A stretch of 64,000 nt of DNA from Saccharibacter sp. EH611. GTDB lineage: Bacteria; Pseudomonadota; Alphaproteobacteria; Acetobacterales; Acetobacteraceae. The notes below the pieces were generated by a model. The model ran no database searches and had not been told where the DNA came from. It was given only the letters and a program-made list of their open reading frames with translations. Positions 44,578-55,388 of this stretch are shown piece by piece (positions within the stretch are counted from its first letter, which is position 1; each line of letters begins with the position of its first letter). Position numbers and translations under genes: made by a program. The stretch lies in assembly GCF_009834765.1 (NCBI RefSeq), contig NZ_WVHP01000025.1, forward strand, positions 1-64,000, in the 5' to 3' direction.

Positions 44578-45045
44578 TTACCGCAGTGCCCATAGTGTGC
44601 CGTATTGTTGGGCGATGGCGATGTAGGCACGACCCCATGGGTTTTTCAGGGCGTCGAGGTCTGCCAAAGAGAGGTTCTTAAATCCTTCGGGAATGGCCCA
44701 TGTCTGGGAGGTTCCGTTGTCGCTGCTGGACTGGATAATACCGGGGGCGAAGCCGGAAATGCCTAATTTATTGCGGAGATTTTGCCAGAAATGGGGTGGA
44801 GAGCTGTTCTCTGCATCCGGGGCCATTTGCACGAGGAAAGAGGCGGCGAGGTTATAGACCGCGCTGCGATAAAGCCGTGTCGAAACACGGCGAATTTCTG
44901 GAAAGGCGAGGTCTTGAGCGAGGCCGAAAGCGTTCTCGCATGTTGTGTCATCAGGTTGTGCCCCAGCGGGCACGCCCATAACATCGTGCACAAAACGCGT
45001 GAAACCCTCTATGGTGGGTTCCTCCGTTGTGGGGGTGTCAGTCAC
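44578..45045 (-). CDS. head-tail connector protein (DUF4054-type)
   Basis: A 155-residue protein from GTG 45045, with AAGGGAG five bases before it; longer ATG starts would extend deep into the previous gene. The pattern of a helical N-half, then SSSDNGTSQTWAIPE and PWGRAYIAIAQQYG, matches DUF4054 proteins that join head and tail. Its start overlaps the stop of the previous gene (GTGACTGA). Confidence 0.72.
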   Translation of the reverse strand: MTDTPTTEEPTIEGFTRFVHDVMGVPAGAQPDDTTCENAFGLAQDLAFPEIRRVSTRLYRSAVYNLAASFLVQMAPDAENSSPPHFWQNLRNKLGISGFAPGIIQSSSDNGTSQTWAIPEGFKNLSLADLDALKNPWGRAYIAIAQQYGTLWALR

Positions 45046-45541
45046 GGGGGCTCCCTTCTGCGCTGTAGGTTTCTTCAGAGAAAGAGCTCGGGGCGGTCTC
45101 GTCTGCATCGCTGGTCGCTTTGACGCTGACTTCCATCCCACGGGTGGCGGATTTGGAGCCGCGTTTGTTTAGGCTCTTCATCGCCACGCCAGAGATTTTC
45201 TCAGCGGAGGAACGGCGGTTCTTTCGGCCTTCTTCCGTTAGCTTTTCGTAATTATCTTCCAGTCCTCGTGCGAGTGCCTGAAAATTGATGGCTTGGTTGT
45301 CTGAATAGACCAGTCCACGGTAGCTTTTGTCGCGTCGTGCATCGTTAACAGAGCAGAAGCCAAAAGCGCGATGTTGGGCGATGATGTCACCACAATCTTC
45401 AGGGTCGAGATCGTCAATGACAATCTGTTGGCCCGCACCGATCCGGTTCCGCCGCAATTCGCGTGCGTCATCACCGGGGAGGCGGTAGGAAAAAACGTGA
45501 GTTTGGTGGGTCGGGTTGCCGATATAAAGCCGCATCGTCAT
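45038..45541 (-). CDS. phage head protein of unknown function
   Basis: A 167-residue soluble protein directly after the capsid gene. The N-terminus is a beta-rich domain (RLYIGNPTHQTHVFSYRLPG), the C-terminus is basic and Ser-rich. It could be a minor head or connector component. No family is assigned. It overlaps the following connector gene. Confidence 0.65.
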   Translation of the reverse strand: MTMRLYIGNPTHQTHVFSYRLPGDDARELRRNRIGAGQQIVIDDLDPEDCGDIIAQHRAFGFCSVNDARRDKSYRGLVYSDNQAINFQALARGLEDNYEKLTEEGRKNRRSSAEKISGVAMKSLNKRGSKSATRGMEVSVKATSDADETAPSSFSEETYSAEGSPRD

Positions 45542-45565
45542 GTCCTGCTGAGAAAAATGGGAAGG

Positions 45566-45610
45566 AAAAGCCCCCTATGATCACTGACGCAACAGCGCTT
45601 CATAGAGGGC
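45566..45610 (-). terminator. terminator after the major capsid gene
   Basis: On the minus strand GCCCTCTATG and CATAGGGGGC pair (one G-T pair or mismatch) around a 21-base loop, followed by TTTT. It lies about 10 bases after the capsid stop and may limit downstream expression. Confidence 0.65.
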
Positions 45611-45619
45611 CTGATAAGG

Positions 45620-46702
45620 TTAGTGAGCGGAGGAGAACACACCGCTGGTGGAGACGGGAACAGACAGGATCGTCGTCGCTTCACCACGTAGAGCCCAGCC
45701 GCTGGTCGTGCGCATAAAGCTCACCACGTCGGTGGCTTCTGCCCCGATAGGGCCTGTGATCTCGGCTGGGACGGAACGATCCACATACAGGGCGTTGCAG
45801 TCCGTGTTGCTCTGGCCGAACTCATCGCCAAACGCGTTGGTGTCAAATGTTGACAAACCGTCACGTTTTGGCAGTTCGGGGATGGTGGCAATCACGGCGT
45901 CTGTGCCGTTGGTGCCACGGCCCATCAGCTCGTCATCAGGAGCGGCTAGCACGTCCACATTGGCTGCTTTCATCGTTTCGATCACGGCCTGCATGACAGA
46001 CTGCGTGCCGGCACCGATGCGCTGATAGCTGGTCAGCTGCACAATCTTCGTTGTGAGCAGCGCCAGAATACGCTGTGGCATCAGCAAGCGCACTTTAACG
46101 GGCTCTCCACCAACATTATACTGCCCAGAAGGCTGGGTGAGATTACAGCGTACAAGCTGGCTCTGGATCAGATGCAGCAAGAACTGGTACAGCTCACCTG
46201 CGTCGTAGGCATCCAGCGTTGTGTTGCCTTTGCTATCGGCTGGCAGGTTGTCACGCACTGTGCCTTGCTGAGCGTTCAGCAGGCCTTCACCGTTCTGTGG
46301 GTTAAAGCCAAACAGAGCCGCATCACGCAGAAGCTGGAAATGGCCTTGGCGCATCCCCGTGCTGTAGGCTTGTGCGAGGGACAGGCCCCAGTTGCCAGCC
46401 GCGTTGAGGTCCTCGCGGGAATATTCCACGCGGATCTTCTGTTCATAGGTTGGCGTTGTGATGGTGTCGGCTACGAGGGAAACGCTTGGTAGCTCATTGT
46501 AGCCAGACTGAGCGCCCTTGGCGATGGTGCGCATGTTCATGACAGGAACGTACACAGCGAAGTCACGCTCACCGAGACGAACGGCAGGCTCACCACCGGG
46601 GAAAAGCTCGGCAAAGCCAGAGCGCTGGGCGTAATGGACGAGAACGCGTGGGTCGGTAAAGTTAGGGTCAACCTTGAGGCGTGCAGGGGCGATAAGAGGC
46701 AT
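45620..46702 (-). CDS. major capsid protein (DUF2184-type)
   Basis: A 360-residue protein of the DUF2184 major capsid group. The position after the protease/scaffold and the cement gene, the length and an HK97-like pattern of long helix (VQLTSYQRI...VMQAVIETM) plus beta strands support it. There is a family-like YEQKIRVEYSREDL segment. It builds the icosahedral head. Confidence 0.82.
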   Translation of the reverse strand: MPLIAPARLKVDPNFTDPRVLVHYAQRSGFAELFPGGEPAVRLGERDFAVYVPVMNMRTIAKGAQSGYNELPSVSLVADTITTPTYEQKIRVEYSREDLNAAGNWGLSLAQAYSTGMRQGHFQLLRDAALFGFNPQNGEGLLNAQQGTVRDNLPADSKGNTTLDAYDAGELYQFLLHLIQSQLVRCNLTQPSGQYNVGGEPVKVRLLMPQRILALLTTKIVQLTSYQRIGAGTQSVMQAVIETMKAANVDVLAAPDDELMGRGTNGTDAVIATIPELPKRDGLSTFDTNAFGDEFGQSNTDCNALYVDRSVPAEITGPIGAEATDVVSFMRTTSGWALRGEATTILSVPVSTSGVFSSAH

Positions 46703-46712
46703 GGAAATCTCC

Positions 46713-47372
46713 TTAGAGCTGGATCAGGGCGAGGATGGAGCCGGTGGCGGAATCAGGCAGACGAACCCAGCTCAGATTGCCGGACGTAGCGTCATAGGAC
46801 GCAGCAAGGCCGTTATTCTGCACGATTTCCAGCAGCTTGACGGGCAGGGTTGTTGAGGATGAAGCAGACGCTTCACCTTGAGCAGAGGCGCCAGAATTTG
46901 CTGTGAGACGCTGCTTGTCCATGTCCCATGACAAGGACGCGGCAATGTCTTTCCCTGCGAGGTTGAGCAGAGCAGGGTCAGCCAAGACAGGCAGACGCAC
47001 ACCAGAGCCGAGGCGGAAAAAGCCCAAGCTGTTTCCAGGCCCAGCTTGTGGCGCGGTGGAGTTTGGCGTTGTGGCGAGATGATGCGATTGGTTGAACGCT
47101 GAAAAGCCGGTGATCTCTGCAGCGGACGTTGCGCGTTTCAGCGCCTGACCGCGACGACCTGGAGCGCCGGGCAACAGGCTCACCTGTTCTGACACGGCGA
47201 TCCCGCCCCAAAGTGGCTGTGTTTCGCCTTCGTCAACATAGCCTGTGGCGAGGGCGTAGCGTGTGGCTGGGTCCAGCAGAGCGAGCCCCTGCACATAGCC
47301 GGAGCTATCGGTGGCAAAAAGGCCGGAGGCCTGCGTGGTTGTGTAAGGATTTACGTTAAGGCCGGATGCCAT
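46713..47372 (-). CDS. capsid cement/decoration protein
   Basis: A 219-residue protein between protease/scaffold and major capsid, the usual site of the cement protein. It is Gly/Ser/Ala-rich and beta-like (GLALLDPATRYALATGYVDEG). It would stabilise the head surface. Assigned by position and composition. Confidence 0.68.
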   Translation of the reverse strand: MASGLNVNPYTTTQASGLFATDSSGYVQGLALLDPATRYALATGYVDEGETQPLWGGIAVSEQVSLLPGAPGRRGQALKRATSAAEITGFSAFNQSHHLATTPNSTAPQAGPGNSLGFFRLGSGVRLPVLADPALLNLAGKDIAASLSWDMDKQRLTANSGASAQGEASASSSTTLPVKLLEIVQNNGLAASYDATSGNLSWVRLPDSATGSILALIQL

Positions 47373-47416
47373 AAAAATGGTTCCTTAGAAAAATAATACT
47401 GAAAAAATGTGAGGAT

Positions 47417-49321
<1,905 letters not shown>

Positions 49322-49442
49322 TTAAAAAAGAATGTTTTGTTGCAGCAGCGAGGTGAATGAGCATGGGGAATGACGCTGCTGTTTTTTCGTATTGGGTTGC
49401 GACAATGCGTCGTTTTCGTGATGTTCTAAAATATAGGTATTT

Positions 49443-49468
49443 CATAAGGATCATGGCTGATCCTTATG
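49443..49468 (-). terminator. hairpin after the 49479 repeat-protein gene
   Basis: CATAAGGATCA and TGATCCTTATG are perfect 11-base arms with a 4-base loop, ten bases after the stop. A worn copy of the same sequence follows the 50038 gene (50002-50027), so gene plus hairpin were duplicated together. Confidence 0.6.
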
Positions 49469-49478
49469 AGCGAAGAAT

Positions 49479-49904
49479 TTAGTGTAGATTAATGACGTGG
49501 AGAAGCATAAGGGCACCGACCTGTGGGTCTGGCGCTGTGGCAATAAGGATTCCATTTGATCCTAATATATCTCCATCGTTAGTTACTCTCCCAATGGGGT
49601 CGCTGTCAGCGCTATAGATAATGCCACTTTTACTAAGCGAACCTAACAGGATTCCATTTGATCCTAATATATCTCCATCGTTAGTTATTCTCCCAATGGG
49701 GTCGCTGTCAGCGCTATAGATAATACCACTTTTACTAAGTGAACCTAACAGGATTCCATTTGACCCTAATATATCTCCATCGTTAGTTATTTTCCCAATA
49801 GGATCGCTGTCAGCGCTATAAATGGGGCCTGACTGAGAAAAGCTGTTTCCGATAAGGAAAGGAATACAGAAGATAGCAGCGATAAAAAGATATTTATTAA
49901 TCAT
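49479..49904 (-). CDS. secreted 34-residue-repeat protein (GALMLL family) 3
   Basis: A 141-residue protein with a signal peptide (CIPFLIGNSFSQ). It consists of three nearly identical 34-residue units (key parts SADSDPIG, NDGDILG, SNGILLGSL), each equal to two 17-residue family units. It ends VGALMLLHVINLH. At the DNA level the unit is 102 bases and almost unchanged, so expansion was recent. Likely periplasmic or surface-exposed; no known function. Confidence 0.78.
   Translation of the reverse strand: MINKYLFIAAIFCIPFLIGNSFSQSGPIYSADSDPIGKITNDGDILGSNGILLGSLSKSGIIYSADSDPIGRITNDGDILGSNGILLGSLSKSGIIYSADSDPIGRVTNDGDILGSNGILIATAPDPQVGALMLLHVINLH
49549..49860. repeat. three 102-base tandem repeats in the 49479 gene
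   Basis: Units beginning near 49549, 49651 and 49753 differ at only a few positions. They are in frame and code for the 34-residue repeats. Such near identity can change copy number by slippage or recombination. Confidence 0.75.
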
Positions 49905-50037
49905 ATTTTCCTCCCTGTAATTTTGTGATCCTTACTTGGGAGAACATCAACCTAATATCGCAGGTTGTGGCCGTGTTGAGCGCTCTAAAATATAGGTATT
50001 TCATAAGGATAATGGCTGACCCTTATGAGAGAAGAGT

Positions 50038-50463
50038 TTACTGTAGCTTGATGACGCCGAGTAGCATAAGGGCACCGATTCTAGGGTCAGGAACCTGACC
50101 AATAGAGCTTCCACCTTTTCCTGTTACATACCCATTTCCATCGACCTGCCCAAGGGGGGTATTGGAGGTATCATAAACAACCCCTCCAGGCCCGATATTT
50201 CCTAGCGATATCCCGTTCTGTCCCGTTATATTGCCACTTCCATCGACCTGCCCAAGGGGGGTATTGGAGGTATCATAAACAACCCCTCCAGGCCCGATAT
50301 TTCCTAGCGATATCCCGTTCTGTCCTGTTATATGGCCTTCTCCATCAAGGTAGCCAATGGGCATATTTGACGTGTCATAAATGGGACCTGGCTGGGAAAA
50401 GCTTCTTCCGCAAAGGAAAGGAATACAGAATATGGTGGCGATCAAAAGATATTTATTAATCAT
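50038..50463 (-). CDS. secreted 34-residue-repeat protein (GALMLL family) 4
   Basis: A 141-residue sister of the 49479 gene: the leader (MINKYLLIATIFCIPFL) is nearly the same, but the repeat content is different (DTSNTPLGQVD, GNITGQNGISLGNI). It ends IGALMLLGVIKLQ. Two units are almost identical in DNA (102 bases apart). Identical leaders with swapped repeat cores suggest the repeats diversify independently. GGAGG lies before the ATG. Confidence 0.78.
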   Translation of the reverse strand: MINKYLLIATIFCIPFLCGRSFSQPGPIYDTSNMPIGYLDGEGHITGQNGISLGNIGPGGVVYDTSNTPLGQVDGSGNITGQNGISLGNIGPGGVVYDTSNTPLGQVDGNGYVTGKGGSSIGQVPDPRIGALMLLGVIKLQ

Positions 50464-50523
50464 ATTTCCCTCCTTGGGATTCTGTGCTCCTTACGTGGGA
50501 GAAAGTCAACATAATATCGCAGG

Positions 50524-51585
50524 TTATTTTGGTAATCTAAGGAGGGATTTTTTATCGTTCGAAGGATGGGGATTGCAGGTTATGGCGCTTTGCCATTGTT
50601 GTCCATCTTTTTCACGGAAGCTTCCAAGGTAGGAAATATCAGTGACTTCAAATGTACCTGAGAAAAGTGAAGAGTTCTTGGGAAGCGTTTGTTTCTGAGC
50701 GGAAAACTGTCCACTATATTTTCCTAGGTAGTTTGTAGTTGAGGGTAATGAAATTAGATCCCCTATTTGAATATCGCCTCGTAATGGACAGGTGACAGTA
50801 ATATCATTTTTTCCGTTCCATGTAGGCTGTCCCATAAGGTCGTTGAAATCAATTTTCTTTATGGGGCGTTCATAGAATTGGTCTAAAAATGTGATGGTTT
50901 GCCCGGAAATATGCACGGTCAGAGGGTTGCCTGACATTTGTTTCCAGCAATCGCCATACCCAACGCAAAGCTCTTTGAAGCTGGTATAACAACCAATGAA
51001 GTCATGAAGGGCGATAGGCTCTTCTTTTGCTTTAAAGACGATACTTGGTTTATGAGGAGCGGGAAAGGTTGTTTGTTTGATCATCTCTTTCACGCTTTTC
51101 CCTCTTGGGCAGTGAAAGATATATGATATTTGGGTGGGATCGAGTTCTGGTGCTTGGTAGCTGGAGACGAAAAAGGTGATGTCCATCTCTGTTCCCGACC
51201 AATTGCCAAGGCTGCTTTGAATAGTGCCGTGCAAGATCGTGCCAACTTGGTTGGGATTGCTTAAGGGGAGGCCTTTGCTCATACCAGCTTTGAGGATGAG
51301 AGTATGATTAACGAGGTTGGAGGCTTGATTGATCGTGGTGATATCCACCCCTTTAATCGTTACAAAAGCCCCTCCTGTTGAGCCTTCGGCCTTGGAGAGA
51401 GATGCTTGTGTGAAACGGAAAGAAATATCTAGCGCACCGGGGTCAAATGGATCCGTTGGGCTTCCGCCGGGTACGCTCTGGGGGGTGCCGGGTCGTTTGG
51501 GAGCTGTGGTGCTGGCAAATTGTAAGACGGGCTGAGAGGAAGGGTCAGTTCCTGGAGAATAAATGCAGAGGTTATAATAGCGCAT
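50524..51585 (-). CDS. baseplate hub-like protein, out of usual order
   Basis: A 353-residue protein with a beta-rich hub pattern: N-terminal LDISFRFTQAS, a middle HDFIGCYTSFKELC segment and a C-terminal GTFEVTDISYLGSF region like phage hub (gp27/gp44-type) proteins. Tails of this type normally encode the hub between the Dit-like and spike genes, at 22.4-23.1 kb here, where only a dead GALMLL gene lies. Here it sits between portal and protease, beside two GALMLL genes. The call is moderate. Confidence 0.5.
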   Translation of the reverse strand: MRYYNLCIYSPGTDPSSQPVLQFASTTAPKRPGTPQSVPGGSPTDPFDPGALDISFRFTQASLSKAEGSTGGAFVTIKGVDITTINQASNLVNHTLILKAGMSKGLPLSNPNQVGTILHGTIQSSLGNWSGTEMDITFFVSSYQAPELDPTQISYIFHCPRGKSVKEMIKQTTFPAPHKPSIVFKAKEEPIALHDFIGCYTSFKELCVGYGDCWKQMSGNPLTVHISGQTITFLDQFYERPIKKIDFNDLMGQPTWNGKNDITVTCPLRGDIQIGDLISLPSTTNYLGKYSGQFSAQKQTLPKNSSLFSGTFEVTDISYLGSFREKDGQQWQSAITCNPHPSNDKKSLLRLPK

Positions 51586-51761
51586 GGAGGTTTTCTTCCC
51601 GAAAGAGGCTATAGAATAGCGTGTGATGTTTATAAGGCCCTGGCATTACGTTTGATCAGGTCGAACCGTGGCGGAGGGGCGCACGAGGACGACGTTGTTC
51701 TTCCCAAGATCGTTAAGGAGAGGTGGTCAAACGGTCGCTGCTCCTTGTCTCTTCTTCATCG

Positions 51762-53147
51762 TCACAGGTTTTTGGTGTTCTTACTGTCCTGTTTCCCAAA
51801 ATCGACGTCGCCATCAAACACACCGGAACTGCTGTTGATGCTCTGCTCAAGCATAGTCAAAAGAGCGGCCTTCCCGTCTGGGTTGTCGTCTAGAAGTGGG
51901 GCTGTGGTGCGGATGGTGTCTAGAATGAGGGAGAAGCGCTTGGCGGTGAGGTCGAACGTATTATTTTCTGCTTCTTCGGCAGGCCAATGGGCGGAGAAGC
52001 TGTTCTTCCAATCACGGAAGATTGCTTCATCACTCAAAGAGCCGTAGCTGTTGGGGTGTTTGTCCCGCATCGCGCTGATAAAGCCGCTATTCCAAGCGCG
52101 GCGCATCACGATCTGGTCACAGAATTGATAGACAGGGGCCATCCATTGGCGACGCCCGCGGATATATTGCGCGATCATTTTCGCATCTTCTGTGCCTTCA
52201 CCAAAGCCTTGGGCAAGGGTTTGGGAGTTCAGAAGTTGGCTGGGCATCCCCGCTGCTGCGGCGATGTCTTCAATAATATTCTGTCGTGAGCTGTGGAGAG
52301 ACTTATCAACATTGAGCAGATTGAGGGATTCAATCGTGTCATTCTGCCCAATGGTCAGCACTTCACCATTTTGACTGAGCCGAAGCATGTCGGCTTTGTC
52401 TTCAGTAAAGATCTTCATCGCACGGGAGGCGACAGATCCAGGCTGTTGCACCTTAGCAACGACAAGACCTGCCTTTTGTGCCACGAGGCTATTGGCGACT
52501 TGCCCCTGCATATACGAACGCAGCGGGTAGATGCAGCGCTTAAAGCAGGACCGGCCCGAATAGCCATAGGCTGAACTTTCATAGTCCAGATAGACCGGGT
52601 CTTCATTCATCAGCACGACAAAGCGGCCTTGGCGGTAGCTTTGCCCGTTAATGGTCACAGAGGACGGTGTTTTCAAATAGTTGGGCTGGTTGGGGTCTTG
52701 GTTGAGCACCAAGCTGCCCGCTGTATTGAGCGGGTCCCATACATTGAAATAGAGGTCTAGGTCAGGGATCGCCTGGGCATCAATGGGGGCGTCACTGGGG
52801 ATGATGGCGCCGGTTTTGGGGTTTGTGGCGCCAAAGCCCAGCACAGCCATGCCGTACACACGCGCCCAGCTTGCGACCTGTTGAATGATCTGGTCACAGC
52901 CTAAGTCGTTCCAATGTTTGGTGAACTCATGGGCAGCTTCGTCATCCGGGGCGTTTTCAATACGGACATGGCGGGGCTCGCTCATGGCCATATCAATGGG
53001 CAAACGGGCAATTTTGGCGCCGAGGGGATGGTCGGTATAAAGCAGCTTGCACAGCTCGTAGCTGGGTGCAAAACCGGGGAGGATATGTTCGCCCATGAGG
53101 GTTTCCCACAGGGCGTTGCTGCCATTGGTAAGGTGGTGCGTGGCCAA
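51762..53147 (-). CDS. phage portal protein (DUF1073-type)
   Basis: A 461-residue portal, the ring through which DNA enters the head. It follows TerL as usual. Family signs include the helical N-terminus ending AKIARLPIDMAM, SYRQGRFVVLMNEDP, the AAAGMPSQLLNSQT segment and a QGFGEGTEDAKMIAQYI stretch, which are common in DUF1073 portals. The start is TTG 53147 with AGGAGG five bases before it. Confidence 0.85.
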   Translation of the reverse strand: MATHHLTNGSNALWETLMGEHILPGFAPSYELCKLLYTDHPLGAKIARLPIDMAMSEPRHVRIENAPDDEAAHEFTKHWNDLGCDQIIQQVASWARVYGMAVLGFGATNPKTGAIIPSDAPIDAQAIPDLDLYFNVWDPLNTAGSLVLNQDPNQPNYLKTPSSVTINGQSYRQGRFVVLMNEDPVYLDYESSAYGYSGRSCFKRCIYPLRSYMQGQVANSLVAQKAGLVVAKVQQPGSVASRAMKIFTEDKADMLRLSQNGEVLTIGQNDTIESLNLLNVDKSLHSSRQNIIEDIAAAAGMPSQLLNSQTLAQGFGEGTEDAKMIAQYIRGRRQWMAPVYQFCDQIVMRRAWNSGFISAMRDKHPNSYGSLSDEAIFRDWKNSFSAHWPAEEAENNTFDLTAKRFSLILDTIRTTAPLLDDNPDGKAALLTMLEQSINSSSGVFDGDVDFGKQDSKNTKNL

Positions 53148-53181
53148 GGGGGCCTCCTTTTAAGTGATCACGAAAGGGGCG

Positions 53182-54474
53182 CTACAGCTCGCTTAATCCT
53201 AAGATGATGCCGTAGCAAAAACAGTCCAGCAGATCGTCACTGCGCCGGGCGGCGTGTGGATCGCTGAGGTGAAAATTGGTTGTTTGGGTGAGGAAATGAT
53301 TGCGCGATTGCCCCCGAAAGAGCGACACGCGGTCAAAAGCAGGGCGGGCGAGGCGGACATGGCCTTGGCAGGTAAAGCGCCCGGCTTCTAGCGCGCGTTG
53401 GTCTTTCCCGCGGGCGGTCAGGGCGGCATCAATGGCCTGCACATTAAGCCCTTGGCGCTTGAGCTGAGGGAGAATGACGGAACCAGCGGCGCGGTCTTCA
53501 ATAAAACAGGCGATGACGCCGTGGCGGGCACGGGGTTTGCGTGCCCAGTCTTCAAGCGTGGTGAGCACGCGTGGCGTCCAGTTTTCGAGCGTTGCGGCTT
53601 CAAGCTCGACCAGTTCCCAATCCAGCACGGTGAGCGGATGAGCGCGGTCAAAACGGTTGAGGGCGAAATAGATGACAGCCGTGCCGTCATTGCCGATCCC
53701 GCCTTTGAGCGATGTATCCATCACGGCAAAGACCCCATCGACAGGGGCGGGAACGTCGATGGGGGTATCGTTGTGGAGGAGATCGTCTAACGTAAAGAAC
53801 GCTTGGCCAATTTGGCGGTAATCCCCTTCCCAAATATGAGGGTAGAGATTGGGAGCGTGCTGGTAACAGCGCAGGCGTTCTTGGTTCAGTGTGTCGGGAA
53901 ACCACGGATTGTCCGACCAATTGACGCGTTGAATCAGGGCATTGTCATGGCCGTAGAGGCTTTCCCGTAGCTGCTCAATGGGGGCGTCACGTTCAAGCGG
54001 GTTCCAGCTAAACCAGAGTTCGGAGCTGTTCTTACGAATAGTGGGGAGGAGAATATCAAGGGACTCTTGGCTGATCGTCTGGGCTTCTTCTACCCAGGCA
54101 ATATCGATCCCTTCGGTTGATTTAATGCTTTGGCTATGCCGAGCGAGCCCTTTGAAAATAAACTCTGACCCGTTTGTGGCGCGAATATGTTGGTCATGGA
54201 TCACAAACCACGCGTTTAATCCAAGCGCTGTGATCTGATCCACCAAGAGCTTATGAACCGATTCCGCAATGGATGTTTGATATTCCCGACAACAGAGCAC
54301 CCGCACAGGGCGCGTTACCGCTAGGGCAATGAGGACACGCGCGATTGTCCATGACTTGCCACTACCACGCCCGCCATACCAAAGACGGTAGCGGTATGAC
54401 TGCCCAAAGTCTCCAAAAGCGGGGGGAACCTCAATGAGGGTCGGTGCTGTTGGGAGGCTTTTGGGGGGTGTCAT
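53182..54474 (-). CDS. terL: large terminase subunit
   Basis: A 430-residue packaging motor. The ATPase part has Walker A GGRGSGKS (34-41) and Walker B with IAWVEEAQ (Glu129/130). The nuclease part keeps the acidic set: Asp253 (VMDTS), Glu326/Asp327 (FIEDRA) and Asp413/414 (RRSDDLLDC). All look intact, so the motor could work. Start ATG 54474 is chosen; a longer frame would overlap TerS fully. It overlaps TerS by 44 bases. Confidence 0.92.
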   Translation of the reverse strand: MTPPKSLPTAPTLIEVPPAFGDFGQSYRYRLWYGGRGSGKSWTIARVLIALAVTRPVRVLCCREYQTSIAESVHKLLVDQITALGLNAWFVIHDQHIRATNGSEFIFKGLARHSQSIKSTEGIDIAWVEEAQTISQESLDILLPTIRKNSSELWFSWNPLERDAPIEQLRESLYGHDNALIQRVNWSDNPWFPDTLNQERLRCYQHAPNLYPHIWEGDYRQIGQAFFTLDDLLHNDTPIDVPAPVDGVFAVMDTSLKGGIGNDGTAVIYFALNRFDRAHPLTVLDWELVELEAATLENWTPRVLTTLEDWARKPRARHGVIACFIEDRAAGSVILPQLKRQGLNVQAIDAALTARGKDQRALEAGRFTCQGHVRLARPAFDRVSLFRGQSRNHFLTQTTNFHLSDPHAARRSDDLLDCFCYGIILGLSEL

Positions 54475-54772
54475 GGTCGGAAGCAGAGGAAGAAGGCGGT
54501 TGAATAAGCAATGTGGGAGAGGGAGGAGACGGTGTTGTTGAAGACGCACGCTCAACAGAGGAGAAAGACTTGCCATAACCGCGGTCGAGAAGTTCTTTAA
54601 TAGCGGAAAGACGCGTGCTCTCACTGCTCGCAGAGGTGGCGATCTCAATAAGGGCGTCAATAAGGGTGGCCCCATGCTGGCGCACTTTGCGCCGTAGGGC
54701 GTCGTCGTCCTTGGGCGCGGTGGTGCGGCGCGTGCGCTTGGGGCCGTCCCCCGGCGCTTTGGGCCTCACCAT
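54431..54772 (-). CDS. terS: small terminase subunit-like protein
   Basis: A 113-residue protein just upstream of TerL. A helical core (DDALRRKVRQHGATLIDALIE, SESTRLSAIKELLDRGYGK) suits DNA recognition, and the C-terminus is Ser/Pro-rich. The N-terminus is basic (KAPGDGPKRTRRT). It recognises the packaging site together with TerL. Confidence 0.72.
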   Translation of the reverse strand: MVRPKAPGDGPKRTRRTTAPKDDDALRRKVRQHGATLIDALIEIATSASSESTRLSAIKELLDRGYGKSFSSVERASSTTPSPPSPTLLIQPPSSSASDHDTPQKPPNSTDPH

Positions 54773-54974
54773 GGGGGTATCCTTTGGTTGATGGAGTTGG
54801 GGAAATGGGAAGATGATACGGTGACACCGACAGAAGCTCGGGCATGATCCCACAGACAAGACATCGTGTGGGATGGTGCTGTGTGCGCGAAGGGACAATA
54901 ATATGACCGCTTTCGCAACAATTATAGCGTTGTCGCCATAGATAGAACGCCCATAAGGCGATCGACTTAGCCAT
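54657..54974 (-). CDS. possible small Cys-rich phage protein
   Basis: A 105-codon frame starts with an 8-base overlap with the preceding gene. The first 50 residues include CCESGHIIV and TRCLVCG, a possible zinc-ribbon layout, but the last third overlaps TerS and looks like a shadow. No ribosome site is clear. Kept as a weak candidate because of the tight overlap. Confidence 0.3.
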   Translation of the reverse strand: MAKSIALWAFYLWRQRYNCCESGHIIVPSRTQHHPTRCLVCGIMPELLSVSPYHLPISPTPSTKGYPHGEAQSAGGRPQAHAPHHRAQGRRRPTAQSAPAWGHPY

Positions 54975-55329
54975 AAAGTGAGGAGCTTTGATAGCCACGG
55001 TAGCGGGTCTCTTCATCTTGTCGGGTGATCTCGTGCCGAGCCCGTTGGGTCAGGCGGTGCAGTAACGTCTCACTGAGCGAGAGGTTCTGCGCTTTCAGGA
55101 GGTGGAGAGGCGCCATAATGGGGCGGCATCGTACGACATCGCCATCATGAGCCCCTAGTGTGAAGCAGTCCCACCAGCTCAGCGCATAATCCGCGCGATG
55201 TCGGACAGAAGGTGCGGTGACAATGGGACATAATGCGGCATGTGTTTGTGTGCGGGCCAGCATAATAAAGCGGTGGCCTTTAAAGAAGACCACACGGCCC
55301 GCTTGGGGTGTTGGTATTGAACGAGACAT
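54967..55329 (-). CDS. phage protein of unknown function before terS
   Basis: A 120-residue protein starting just after a terminator-like hairpin. AAGG precedes the ATG pair at 55329-55332. The middle has WWDCFTLGAHDGDVVRCRPI, then a charged helix (ETLLHRLTQRARHEITRQDEE). No family is recognised. It is the first gene of the minus-strand late block. Confidence 0.55.
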   Translation of the reverse strand: MSRSIPTPQAGRVVFFKGHRFIMLARTQTHAALCPIVTAPSVRHRADYALSWWDCFTLGAHDGDVVRCRPIMAPLHLLKAQNLSLSETLLHRLTQRARHEITRQDEETRYRGYQSSSLYG

Positions 55330-55357
55330 CATCAGCCTTGAGAAACAAAGCCCACGC

Positions 55358-55388
55358 AAAAAGCCCCGCACCATAAGGGAGCGGGGGC
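55358..55388 (-). terminator. terminator upstream of the phage late block
   Basis: On the minus strand CCCCGC and GCGGGG pair around an 11-base loop, followed by TTTTT. It would stop read-through into the phage genes from the right and lies about 30 bases before the first start. Confidence 0.65.

Noticed and set aside
44763-45123. Frames on both strands across the DUF4054 gene
   Set aside because: They overlap a well-supported gene entirely and have no start context.
49549-50360. Regular repeats that might be a CRISPR array
   Set aside because: The 102-base units are in frame, code for 34-residue repeats, adjoin each other without spacers, and sit in genes with signal peptides.
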